Below are positions 40,681 through 48,005 of a DNA stretch of 48,005 nucleotides, one piece after another (positions within the stretch are counted from its first letter, which is position 1; every line of letters begins with the position of its first letter). A program made the position numbers and the translations under genes. The stretch is from Clostridiales bacterium (GTDB lineage Bacteria; Bacillota; Clostridia; Oscillospirales; CAG-272): contig JAAYHB010000002.1 in assembly GCA_012727435.1 (NCBI GenBank), positions 1-48,005 on the forward strand, in the 5' to 3' direction. The notes under the pieces are model-generated. The model did not search any database, was not told the origin of the DNA, and was given only the letters and a program-made list of their open reading frames with translations.

Positions 40681-40755
40681 TTTAATAGTTTTTGGAGATT
40701 CTTAAGACCCTTTTTTAAAAGGGTCTTAAGCGGGGGTCCGGGGGCGGAGCCCCTG
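40681..40755 (+). repeat. Two-hairpin dispersed repeat, copy C
   Basis: GGAGATTCTTAAGACCC, T-run, A-run, GGGTCTTAAG, then CGGGGGTCCGGGGGCGGAGCCCC. Same orientation as copy A. It abuts the aldo/keto reductase stop. Confidence 0.75.
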
Positions 40756-41874
40756 TTAATTTTCAAACACCTCGACCGCCCGTTTGAGCTCGTCGATTAT
40801 GCCGATGTGTTGCGGGCAAGCAGATTCGCACTGGCCGCACTCAATGCATTTTGAGGCCACGCCGCCGCTTTTGGTGGCGCGCTTGTATTTGCCTTTTGCG
40901 ACCGGCAGGTTTTCGTAGACAATATATCTGTTGAGCGCCTCAAGTATTCCGGGAATTGCGATACCTTCGGGGCAGCCCTTAATGCAATAGCGGCAGTCGG
41001 TGCAGGGAATGGTCTTGGCATTATCGAAAATTTCCTGCGCTACCCTTATCGCCTCCATTTCTCTGGCGTCAAGCGGCCTGAAGTCCTTGAAGATGGCGAT
41101 GTTTTCTTCGAGTTGCTCCATGTTCGACATCCCGCTGAGAATGGTTATAATGTCATAGTCGAGCGAAGCAACAAACCGCAGCGCCCATGACGCGGGGGAG
41201 GCAGCCGGATTTACTTTGCGGAAGAGCTCGGCTATCGCCTTCGGGGGGCTGGCGAGCAGGCCACCCCGCACCGGCTCCATTATGATTATCGGTTTGTTGT
41301 GCTTTTTAGCCACCTCGCAGCAGAGCCTTGACTGTACTTCTTTATGGTTCCAGTCGGAATAGTTTACCTGAAGCTGGACGAACTCGGCCTCGGGGTGAGC
41401 GTTCAGGATGGAATCAAGCGCCGCTGCCGTGTCGTGCATAGAAAAGCCTATATGCTGCACCAGCCCCTTTTCTTTGAGTTCCAATACGAAGTCCCAGAGC
41501 TTGTAATCGTCGTAAAGTTTTGTGCGGTCGTCGCCGAGATTGTGGAGCAGGTAAAAATCAAAATATCCCGCACCTGTACGCTCGAGCGAGGTATAAAACA
41601 TCTTCCTTGCATCGTCAGTATTTTTCACCCCGGACCATGCGGCCAGCTTTGTGGCGAGATGATAGCTCTCGCGCGGGTGCCTGTCCACAAGGGCTTTCTT
41701 TATCGCGGCCTCGGAACCTTCATACACATATGCGGTGTCAAAATAGGTAAAACCGGCCTCAAGAAATCTGTCCACCATTTCACAGGTCAGCCTTATGTCG
41801 ATGGTGCCGTCTTTTTTCGGCAGGCGCATAAGCCCGAAACCGAGCTTGGGTATGTTTTTCCCGAGATAATTCAT
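40756..41874 (-). CDS. Aldo/keto reductase with C-terminal 4Fe-4S domain
   Basis: A 372-residue protein: a TIM-barrel aldo/keto reductase (FGLMRLP, FDTAYVYEGSE with the catalytic Asp and Tyr region, FYLLHNLGDD) followed by a ferredoxin-like tail with CTDCRYCIKGCPEG and CIECGQCESACPQ. These anaerobe-type reductases may link the flavin- or NADPH-dependent reaction to ferredoxin; the substrate is unknown. The second of two close ATGs (41874) has AGGAAGG at better spacing than the first (41880). It is followed on the minus strand by the repeat copy C. Confidence 0.9.
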   Translation of the reverse strand: MNYLGKNIPKLGFGLMRLPKKDGTIDIRLTCEMVDRFLEAGFTYFDTAYVYEGSEAAIKKALVDRHPRESYHLATKLAAWSGVKNTDDARKMFYTSLERTGAGYFDFYLLHNLGDDRTKLYDDYKLWDFVLELKEKGLVQHIGFSMHDTAAALDSILNAHPEAEFVQLQVNYSDWNHKEVQSRLCCEVAKKHNKPIIIMEPVRGGLLASPPKAIAELFRKVNPAASPASWALRFVASLDYDIITILSGMSNMEQLEENIAIFKDFRPLDAREMEAIRVAQEIFDNAKTIPCTDCRYCIKGCPEGIAIPGILEALNRYIVYENLPVAKGKYKRATKSGGVASKCIECGQCESACPQHIGIIDELKRAVEVFEN

Positions 41875-41918
41875 TGGCATCCCTTCCTAAATGAATATTT
41901 TATCGGCAGCGCTGACTG

Positions 41919-42554
41919 CTATATCGTTGTTCCGGCTATTGTTGAAATGATGAGCATGGCAAAAATCAGTATTCCCACGCCGCATAGCAGTGCAAAACTT
42001 TTCCCGTGCGGCTTTCTGATTTTGAATTTCGAGACAAACAGTGCCCCTTCAAGGAGCATGAGGGCGGCGAATATGTAGGAAAAATAATTAACCGCCGGGA
42101 GTGAGACACACCAGATAAGCGGGAAAGTGTATGACGCGGTGGTGACCGGCAGCCCGGTATAGCAGGTCCGCTCACCGGCAGTCTGATCCTGCCGTACTTC
42201 CTCGGTGACGTTAAAGTAGGCGAGCCTGATTAAAGCCGCAAGCACATAGAGCGCCGCCAATAACGCATATACCGGTGAGCCACCCCACAGAGAAAAACCG
42301 ATGACCGCAGGCAGGGTACCGAAGGCCAGAAAATCGGCCAGAGAGTCTATTTGTATACCGTAGCGCTTTGCCTCCGGGGATCGGGTTTTGTGCGTGCGGG
42401 CGATTTTTCCGTCGAACATATCAATCAGGCCGCAGAAAAGAAGGCAGAATACCGCCGCCGTCGGCATTCCCTCAAAGGCCAGCCACAGGCCGGCTACGGC
42501 CAGAGCTGCCGACAGATAAGTCGCGATGACGGTATAATTAAAAAAACCTAACAT
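41919..42554 (-). CDS. pssA: CDP-diacylglycerol-serine O-phosphatidyltransferase
   Basis: Makes phosphatidylserine, the precursor of phosphatidylethanolamine. The 211-residue membrane protein has the CDP-alcohol motif DMFDGKIAR followed by YGIQIDSLAD; the spacing between AR and G is longer than the classic 8, a known variant in Clostridia. About six to seven hydrophobic helices are visible. GTGGGG precedes the start. The neighbouring aldo/keto reductase is on the same strand with a 45-nt gap but is functionally unrelated. No psd gene is nearby. Confidence 0.9.
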   Translation of the reverse strand: MLGFFNYTVIATYLSAALAVAGLWLAFEGMPTAAVFCLLFCGLIDMFDGKIARTHKTRSPEAKRYGIQIDSLADFLAFGTLPAVIGFSLWGGSPVYALLAALYVLAALIRLAYFNVTEEVRQDQTAGERTCYTGLPVTTASYTFPLIWCVSLPAVNYFSYIFAALMLLEGALFVSKFKIRKPHGKSFALLCGVGILIFAMLIISTIAGTTI

Positions 42555-42660
42555 AGTAACCCCACTTTAATTTTTGCAGCAAAGCGCAAAAAAGGTCGTA
42601 ACGGGACGATGGCCGGCGGTATGTGCGAAAATGAGTTATAATTGACCACAGAACCAAGTA

Positions 42661-42689
42661 TTGACAAAGCTTATTTGTTCGCTTATAAT
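42661..42689 (+). promoter_or_regulatory. Promoter of the GHL10 lipoprotein gene
   Basis: TTGACA at 42661-42666, 17-nt spacer, TATAAT at 42684-42689. The leader is about 130 nt and holds a CCTGC/GCAGG hairpin near 42740-42765. Confidence 0.85.
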
Positions 42690-42824
42690 TATACTATGTC
42701 ATGTCGAAAAAATCAATGCCATATATAAAAAATACCTGGTTGCCTGCATGGTCGGGGCAGGAATATTCCCCGGTGAAATATCGCGAGTTGCCGGCCTGAT
42801 TGTTTTATGAAAGGCTCCGTAATT

Positions 42825-44207
42825 ATGAAATTGTTTTCTCGGGTGCCCGGGCTTGCCGCGTTGGCGGCGGCGGCCCTTATGTTTTTGGTTAGTTGTTCAT
42901 TTATAACACAAAGGGGAAAGACTGAAAAAAAAGTAGATACGGAGAGTGAAATGGCAAGCGATAAAATAAAAATCACCGATACAACCAGCTCAGAAACAAT
43001 ACCTGCAGGCGAAGGGCAGACGGTTGGCTACATCCCGGTCAATTACGAGGATTTTAAGGCCATGTGGCTCTCGCAGTTTGACATGCAGAATATTTATGTC
43101 AGCGGAGGGCGGCAGAGGGACGAGGCAGGTTTTAAAACTTACGCGAAGCAAATTGTAAAGAACATCAAGAACGCCGGTTTTAACACTGTTATAGTGCAGG
43201 TGAGACCCTACGCCGACAGCATGTACCCGTCAGAATACTATCCGATGAGCAGCATGGCAACCGGCAGCTACGGGCGACAGGCCGATTACGACCCCTTTGC
43301 GATAATCCTTGAGGCGGCTCACGCCGAGGGGCTTTCGGTCCAGGCATGGATTAACCCGATGAGGGCGATGCTCGACAGCGAGATAAGCTCGGTCGGCAAG
43401 CAGTATCTTATAAGGCAGTGGTATGATGACACGGCGACAAGGGGGAAATATATAGTCAACGTGTCGGGGCGCTGGTACCTGAACCCGGCATACGAACAGG
43501 TGCGGCAGCTCATAATCAACGGCGCCCGTGAGATACTTGAAAAATACGAGGTCGACGGGCTGCACATGGACGATTATTTTTACCCGACCGGCGTCGACTC
43601 CTCCTTCGATTCGGCGGCATATGCCGATTATAAGAAATCTGGCGGCCGGGCGTCGCTTGCCGATTGGCGCCGCGAGCAGCTCAACAAACTGGTATCGGGG
43701 CTCTGGTCGGCAGTAAAGGAATATAATAAGGATCTGCTCTTCGGCATCAGCCCCGCCGGGAATTTCACGACTGTCTATGAGAGCATGTATGCCGACATAT
43801 ACGAGTGGTGCAGCACACCGGGATATGTCGACTACATCTGTCCGCAGGCATATTTCGGGTTTGAGCACGCCACCTGCGATTATGTCAAGGTGGTGACCAC
43901 CTATCAGAGCATGATAAAGACCGATAAGGTAAAGCTTATAGTCGGCCTGTCGTTCGGAAAGGCAAAGGAAGGCTACAGCAGCGGCGAGGACAAGTGGGCG
44001 GGGACCGGAAAGCGCGAATGGATTGAAAACCGTGACATACTCGTGCGCGAGCTCGAGTACACGAAAAAGCTTGCAAAGTGTACGGGTGTTGCGGTGTTCT
44101 GTTATCAGTATTTTCATGACCCGGTAACCGGGGCCGACGTGAGGGAAACTGCCGACGAGCGCTCGCTTTTCGTGCCGCTGCTTAAAACAATATCATGGAA
44201 GGATTAA
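42825..44207 (+). CDS. Glycosyl-hydrolase-like lipoprotein (GHL10 / DUF187 family)
   Basis: A secreted lipoprotein of about 460 residues. The N-terminus has a basic start, a hydrophobic core and a lipobox LVSC (MFLVSCS) near residue 24. The mature part is a TIM-barrel GHL10 domain: FKAMWLSQFDM, VIVQVRPYADSMYPS, QAWINPMR, VDGLHMDDYFYP with acidic residues, and FGISPAGNF. Such proteins act on, or bind, cell-surface glycans; the sugar is unknown. The start at 42825 has AAAGG at a fair distance; ATG 42807 is also possible. It is co-oriented with the next lipoprotein gene, 13 nt away. Confidence 0.85.
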   Translation: MKLFSRVPGLAALAAAALMFLVSCSFITQRGKTEKKVDTESEMASDKIKITDTTSSETIPAGEGQTVGYIPVNYEDFKAMWLSQFDMQNIYVSGGRQRDEAGFKTYAKQIVKNIKNAGFNTVIVQVRPYADSMYPSEYYPMSSMATGSYGRQADYDPFAIILEAAHAEGLSVQAWINPMRAMLDSEISSVGKQYLIRQWYDDTATRGKYIVNVSGRWYLNPAYEQVRQLIINGAREILEKYEVDGLHMDDYFYPTGVDSSFDSAAYADYKKSGGRASLADWRREQLNKLVSGLWSAVKEYNKDLLFGISPAGNFTTVYESMYADIYEWCSTPGYVDYICPQAYFGFEHATCDYVKVVTTYQSMIKTDKVKLIVGLSFGKAKEGYSSGEDKWAGTGKREWIENRDILVRELEYTKKLAKCTGVAVFCYQYFHDPVTGADVRETADERSLFVPLLKTISWKD

Positions 44208-44220
44208 TTGGTAGTCACGA

Positions 44221-45147
44221 ATGAAGAAAATATTGTGGATTATTATTTTGCTTTTTGCTCTTGTGATACTGCTTTGCGCCTGCAAATTAAACATCGGCGA
44301 CACAGACACCACAACCGATACCGCCGGGGAAACCGAGCCGCAGACAGAGGCAGAAACTGAAACAGAACCGCCGGCCGAGACAACGACCGACGTAAACAAC
44401 CCGCCCGAGGACGAGCCGGAACCGTCGGTTTACATTTCGGCAGACAAAGAAAACACAGTTACTCTGAAACATATTATGAATATAAACTCTATTGGCAACC
44501 ACAATGTGCTTCAGGGGGCCTGCACCGACGGGAAATATGCCTATGTGATACTTGAAAACCAGAAGGTTGACCCGCATCTCTGCATTATACGCAAAATTGA
44601 GCTTGAGACATGGAAGGTCGTAGCCGATAGTCAGCCGCTTGCCATAGACCATGGTAACGACATCTGCTACAACTCAAAGACCGGGATGCTTGTCGTATCC
44701 CATAACGCACCTGACCGGACCAAGGTTTCCTATATAAATCCCGATACCCTCGAGGTTACCGAGACCATTAAGATTGGCTATGAGATTTATTCGATAACCT
44801 ACAACCCCGAACTTGACAGGTACGCGCTGGGGATTAGCTACGGGTATAACTTCGTCATTGTCGACAGCAATTTCAAATATGTCGGCAAGAAGTTTATTGC
44901 CGGGAAAGACACCGGATTTACAAAGCAGGGTATGGACAGCGACAGCAAATATATTTATTTCGTACAAAGCTGGGAAAACTGCATTGTCGTATACGACTGG
45001 GAAGGCAACTACGTCAAGACCATAAATTTCGAGGATAAAATCAAACACGAGAGCGAGGCTATTTTCCATATCGGCGAGTCGTTTTACATCACCTTCAACG
45101 TCAATTACGACACCTACGGCGCTCTGTATAAAGTGGATATCAGATAA
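44221..45147 (+). CDS. Lipoprotein with predicted beta-propeller-like repeats, function unknown
   Basis: A 308-residue protein I do not recognise. It has a signal peptide and lipobox LLCAC (residues 17-21), a Thr-Glu-Pro-rich linker (about 25-70), and then strands in repeating order such as KYAYVILENQ, KTGMLVVSHN, LDRYALGISYG, SKYIYFVQSW, EAIFHIGESFYITFNV, consistent with a six- to seven-bladed propeller. It sits 13 nt after the GHL10 gene, so both may act together at the cell surface. The family is possibly one of the uncharacterised lipoprotein propellers; this is an inference. Confidence 0.75.
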   Translation: MKKILWIIILLFALVILLCACKLNIGDTDTTTDTAGETEPQTEAETETEPPAETTTDVNNPPEDEPEPSVYISADKENTVTLKHIMNINSIGNHNVLQGACTDGKYAYVILENQKVDPHLCIIRKIELETWKVVADSQPLAIDHGNDICYNSKTGMLVVSHNAPDRTKVSYINPDTLEVTETIKIGYEIYSITYNPELDRYALGISYGYNFVIVDSNFKYVGKKFIAGKDTGFTKQGMDSDSKYIYFVQSWENCIVVYDWEGNYVKTINFEDKIKHESEAIFHIGESFYITFNVNYDTYGALYKVDIR

Positions 45148-45154
45148 ACAATAC

Positions 45155-45181
45155 CGGCGGCGGATGACACGTCCGCCGCCG
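45155..45181 (+). terminator. Hairpin after the lipoprotein pair
   Basis: A perfect 10-bp GC stem (45155-45164 with 45172-45181, 7-nt loop) 7 nt after the stop. No T-run follows, so it is a weak candidate for termination. Confidence 0.5.
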
Positions 45182-45225
45182 AAGTCTTGCCGGAAATCAC
45201 GCTGAGCGCGCTCACACTCAATTAT

Positions 45226-45315
45226 TATTCGGGGGCGCTGCCCCCATACCCCCGCTTAAGACCCTTTTTGAAAAAGGGTCTTAAGAATCCCAAAAACCTT
45301 GAAACAATATCGCAA
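45226..45315 (-). repeat. Two-hairpin dispersed repeat, copy D
   Basis: CGGGGGCGCTGCCCCC, CCCCGCTTAAG, ACCC/GGGT stem and TTAAGAATCC, followed by AAAAACCTTGAAACAATATCG. Similarity to copy A extends about 30 bp on the side of the AT-rich end. Confidence 0.75.
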
Positions 45316-45322
45316 ACAATGT

Positions 45323-45352
45323 GGCAAGGGTCTCATGACCTTGCCTTTTTTA
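45323..45352 (+). terminator. Intrinsic terminator before the MFS gene end
   Basis: GGCAAGG...CCTTGCC with one bulge and T6. It ends plus-strand transcripts from the lipoprotein pair. A CCTGCC/GGCAGG stem (45402-45422) lies just beyond, adjoining the MFS stop. Confidence 0.75.
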
Positions 45353-45429
45353 TTAGACAAAAACATTAATGAATTGGCGTGGAATATATTTGATTTTTAA
45401 TCCTGCCGTTTCGGGAGGCAGGTGCTGCC

Positions 45430-46731
45430 TCATAGTTTTCTCCCCTGATTATTGCTTTCACTCAGGTTGTGCTTCTTGAAGGGTTTTTGCATCAAAATGC
45501 AGAAGGAGGCGCCGAGCAGGGAAATCAGGGTCCATGTAACCGCCGTTCCGGTCCAGCCGATTCTTTTGGACAGGGCGGCAAAGCCGTAAATTGACAGCGC
45601 GCTGCCCACATATGTGAAGAAGTTGATAAAGCCTGAAATGGTCGAAATCCTGCCGTATTTAGTGAATCGTTCCGGAAGGATGCAGACGAGTATCAGATTG
45701 ATGCCATGCATGCAACCCGCTATGATTGCAAAGCAGACCACCGTGATTACCGGGAACCTCCCGGTTTTTGATATAATCGACAATATAACAGAGGTAACCG
45801 CCGCGATGCCGAAAAACAGCCCGGAGCTGAGCGACTCGTTTTTTATCCTATTGTAAGCCATCGAAGCCGCCTGGTGGCAGAGGATGGCGAACAGCGGGAG
45901 GATAACCCCGGTAAGAATTGAGGCCGACCTGCCGAGGTCGAAGGTCTCGGATATGTAGGACGGCATCCAGGTGTCAACCCCGTCACGCAGCATGCCGAGG
46001 GCGGTTGTTGCGCAGATTACGACAGCAAACAGACCGGCAAAATCCCTGAAAAGCGGCAACAGGCTGTTTTTTCCCCCATGTGAATTGTCTGTTATGGGAA
46101 CTGTATCATCAACCGCAGGTTCGGCAGCACTCTTGTTGTTCTTTTCGGCGGCAGCCAGACCCGGCAGCACGGCAGCCGCGCTCACTGCGCCGATTATAGC
46201 CGAAAAGACAAAAACATATTGCCAGTTTGAGATCTCGATAATCAGCGGTGCCACAAGATACAGCACAACAGTGCCAAGAGAGCTTGCCCAGGACACGCGG
46301 ACTATGGCCTTTACATAATGGCTTCCCTTCAGATATGTACACAGTACCTTGACTATCGGAGGCCAAATCATTGATTGCCCGAAGCCGTTGATGCACCATA
46401 TGACAAGCATGTATACCGTGTTGGAGTTCAGAGGGAGCAGGAGGTTCATCACAGCCGAGACAAGCAGTCCCGAAAAGATCATATACCTTGGCTTTATTCT
46501 GTCGCCGATCCAACCGCAGACAAGCTGGCCGAGGCCGTAGGTAATGAACAGCCCGGTGAGGGCAAGCGAGGCGCCTTCACGGTCAATCCCCGGAGTAGAC
46601 TCGATTGCCGAAATTACTACCTTATAATTAATCCTTGTTACATAACTTGCAAAATATGCGAACGAGCAGAGCAGCATAACCAAGCGTGCAGGGCCGCCCT
46701 GCGCAGATTTTGTTTTTGTCAGTGTATCCAA
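45430..46731 (-). CDS. MFS transporter, OPA (organophosphate:phosphate antiporter)-like
   Basis: A 433-residue membrane protein with 12 hydrophobic segments and a large central loop (residues about 200-225). YVTRINYKVVISAI near the N-terminus and FITYGLGQLVCGWIGDRIKPRYMI match the signature of the GlpT/UhpT family, which exchanges sugar phosphates or glycerol phosphate for phosphate. Substrate is unknown and no regulator or hydrolase is adjacent. GGAG precedes the start. It is monocistronic behind a TTGACA promoter. Confidence 0.85.
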   Translation of the reverse strand: MDTLTKTKSAQGGPARLVMLLCSFAYFASYVTRINYKVVISAIESTPGIDREGASLALTGLFITYGLGQLVCGWIGDRIKPRYMIFSGLLVSAVMNLLLPLNSNTVYMLVIWCINGFGQSMIWPPIVKVLCTYLKGSHYVKAIVRVSWASSLGTVVLYLVAPLIIEISNWQYVFVFSAIIGAVSAAAVLPGLAAAEKNNKSAAEPAVDDTVPITDNSHGGKNSLLPLFRDFAGLFAVVICATTALGMLRDGVDTWMPSYISETFDLGRSASILTGVILPLFAILCHQAASMAYNRIKNESLSSGLFFGIAAVTSVILSIISKTGRFPVITVVCFAIIAGCMHGINLILVCILPERFTKYGRISTISGFINFFTYVGSALSIYGFAALSKRIGWTGTAVTWTLISLLGASFCILMQKPFKKHNLSESNNQGRKL

Positions 46732-46790
46732 AACAGCTCCTGTTTTATCCGGCTTATCGCCTGCTTTATATGTCAGGTCATACCATATGA

Positions 46791-46819
46791 ATGTTACACC
46801 TATTGTATGTTTTTGTCAA
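46791..46819 (-). promoter_or_regulatory. Promoter of the MFS gene
   Basis: On the minus strand TTGACA (46814-46819), 17-nt spacer, TAACAT (46791-46796), about 55 nt before the start. Confidence 0.65.
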
Positions 46820-47121
46820 GTGTAAAAAGCCACTTTATCGCTGGAGCAAAAAGGGCCTCGGGACGCAACTTCTCCGGCAACATCCGGTAAGAAACAATAT
46901 AACAGAAATAAAATAGACAAAAATCATGAGAAGTTTTTATTAAAACTGTTGAAACCTCTAAAAAATCGCTGATAAATGTATAATCGCATGGTATAATCAA
47001 AAATAACATTAATTTTACAAGGAAGTTTTTATGTAAATTTACTGGCATAATGCGGCATATGACCGTGATGTTGCGGCTGAAAACAAGCACCGGATACTGC
47101 AGGCAGGAGAAGTGTTTGAAT
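46820..47121. other. Intergenic region upstream of the PAS sensor
   Basis: About 300 bp, AT-rich, between divergent genes. It holds a promoter-like site at 46969-46997 and a second TATAAT at 46979-46984, then AAGGAAG followed 5 nt later by ATGTAA. The latter is a start-stop pair (47031-47036), not a gene. The frame of the downstream sensor stays open to 47050 upstream of its likely start. Confidence 0.55.
46969..46997 (+). promoter_or_regulatory. Weak promoter candidate of the sensor gene
   Basis: CTGATA at 46969-46974, 17-nt spacer, TATAAT at 46992-46997. Leader about 120 nt. Confidence 0.4.
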
Positions 47122-48005
47122 ATGAGGAAAGACAACGGCACCGAAAAACAACGCCCGGCTGCTGGCCGGACTTTAAATAAAATTCGCATTAGTTCCGTAA
47201 TCTTTATTTTGATAGTGGCGTTGCTCGACGGTTTTTACCTTTACTTAGAATGGAAAAGGTGTGAGGAAATCGTCGCGTCCGAGGCAATAACTCTGGCACA
47301 TTCGCTGCAATCGCTTTTGCATACAGAGCACATAACAGAGCTTAAAGGAAGTCCCGCGGACCTGAATACGGCGGGGTATAATCTGGCCAAAGAAGATCTT
47401 ATGCGGCTGGCGAAGAACAACAGCATAATACAATCTGCCTACCTTCTGAACGAATCGGACGGCAATATTGTTTTTTTGGTCGACTCCGAGCCGCATGGAT
47501 CTCCGGATTTTTCACTGCCGGGAGAAATATATGATGCAGCAGCCGAAAACTATTGGGAGCTGTTGTCGTCAGGTGAAACCATGATTGTGCCCCAGGCAAA
47601 CGAAGGTTCGAAGAGCCTTGTAAGCGTGTTCGTGCCGCTGAAAGAATATGCCGGGGACGGCAATGTAATCGCTGTGCTGGGGATTGACTACCGGGCTTCA
47701 GACTGGCTCGGTGCCATATGGAAGAACCTTTTTCCCGACATTATTATAGCGGCGTGCTTTTTAATGCTCTGTATGTCGCTTGTAAAAATACTGGAACATC
47801 ATTTTAGGTTTAAAGAACTGAACCGGCGGCTGATGTACAACGAAGCCCTCTACCGGAGCATATTTGAACAGGCCCCTGTGGGAATTGCGATTGTCAACGA
47901 CAAAACCTTTGTAAATGAATCTGTTTACGGGCGAACGGTCATAAACCGCGCCTTTGAGAATATTCTCGGACGCACAAAGGAGGAGCTGGCCGGCGTCAGG
48001 TGGCC
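47122..48005 (+). CDS. Membrane-bound sensor with PAS domain, N-terminal part (partial)
   Basis: The gene runs off the window end, so it is easily missed. The visible 294 residues hold a basic N-terminus, a transmembrane helix near 22-42 (RISSVIFILIVALLDGFYLYL), an extracytoplasmic sensor of about 160 residues, a second helix near 203-222 (LFPDIIIAACFLMLCMSLV), a linker helix and the start of a PAS domain (YRSIFEQAPVGIAIVND, INRAFENILGRTKEELAG). The effector domain (histidine kinase, GGDEF or other) is not visible. GGAG lies about 11 nt before ATG 47122; ATG 47050 is in frame but has no SD. The adjoining MFS gene is divergent. Confidence 0.85.
   Translation, partial: MRKDNGTEKQRPAAGRTLNKIRISSVIFILIVALLDGFYLYLEWKRCEEIVASEAITLAHSLQSLLHTEHITELKGSPADLNTAGYNLAKEDLMRLAKNNSIIQSAYLLNESDGNIVFLVDSEPHGSPDFSLPGEIYDAAAENYWELLSSGETMIVPQANEGSKSLVSVFVPLKEYAGDGNVIAVLGIDYRASDWLGAIWKNLFPDIIIAACFLMLCMSLVKILEHHFRFKELNRRLMYNEALYRSIFEQAPVGIAIVNDKTFVNESVYGRTVINRAFENILGRTKEELAGVRW

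Larger units (their letters stand above)
40476..40755. other. Intergenic region with repeats
   Basis: 280 bp without a gene. It holds a motif ATTTCTTCGCCCGTGCAAAG, a perfect hairpin GGGCGACC / GGTCGCCC (40610-40628) and copy C of the two-hairpin repeat (40681-40755), which ends at the aldo/keto reductase stop. Confidence 0.6.

Noticed and set aside
47031-47036. ATGTAA as the start of a gene
   Set aside because: The ATG is followed at once by TAA, so nothing is encoded; kept only as a leader feature.
1-48005. CRISPR array, tRNA or rRNA genes
   Set aside because: No regularly spaced direct repeats, no tRNA-like GGTTCGAATC arm in context and no rRNA-like stretches were noticed. A tRNAscan and minced run would settle it.

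Overview
The window looks like chromosomal DNA of a spore-forming, anaerobic member of the Clostridia, probably Oscillospirales/Ruminococcaceae-like. The evidence is: sigG, spoVB, yabP, yabQ and ricT homologues; ferredoxin-linked 2-oxoacid oxidoreductase genes; HemZ; moderately GC-rich coding DNA; strong SD sequences; and canonical TTGACA-N17-TATAAT promoters. The placement comes from gene content and synteny only; no 16S or other rRNA gene is present, and I see no tRNA gene or CRISPR array.

Layout. (1) 1-1439: the tail of a CRISPR-Cas type III locus, with the last codons of a Cas6-like gene and csm6 (CARF-HEPN RNase), whose C-terminus appears frameshifted at an A7 run. (2) 1598-4308: rplS, an FAD oxidoreductase and sigG with an SD-sequestering leader hairpin. 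(3) 4309-7758: a repeat-bearing intergenic stretch, then a sugar-1-phosphate salvage cassette (nucleotidyltransferase, NahK-like kinase, GalE). (4) 7817-9779, minus: an iron alcohol dehydrogenase and AraD. (5) 9793-13381, minus: a P-loop ATPase followed by a four-subunit 2-oxoacid:ferredoxin oxidoreductase whose beta subunit is cut by one in-frame TAG. (6) 13453-29717, plus: a long co-oriented housekeeping and stress run. It holds cdaA-cdaR, rseC-like, recJ, rel, dtd, hemZ, a uridine-kinase-like gene, an MtaD-like deaminase, spoVB, mazG, hup, an S4 protein, yabP, yabQ and divIC, so c-di-AMP and (p)ppGpp genes sit together. (7) 29728-35571, minus: a three-gene TerB / DUF2791-type ATPase / SF2 helicase cassette matching the Shango anti-phage system, interrupted by a structured repeat. 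(8) 35632-40050, plus: holB, ricT, a small ferredoxin, a TrmN6-like methyltransferase and a TtcA-like thiolase. A multi-hairpin element and a 40-nt perfect palindrome lie between them. (9) 40050-48005: a DUF1893 protein, an aldo/keto reductase, PssA, two lipoproteins, an OPA-like MFS transporter and the start of a membrane-bound PAS sensor cut by the window edge.

How the parts fit. Two immune elements (type III CRISPR ancillary RNase and Shango-like cassette) are embedded in conserved core DNA rather than in an obvious mobile island; I see no transposase, integrase or attachment site. Two loci look damaged or misread (csm6 end, korB). Four copies of a roughly 70-90 bp two-hairpin repeat, two in each orientation, lie between genes. 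Their stem sequences differ in a compensatory way, which makes them the best candidate here for an undescribed structured element, together with the four-stem element at 37994-38109.
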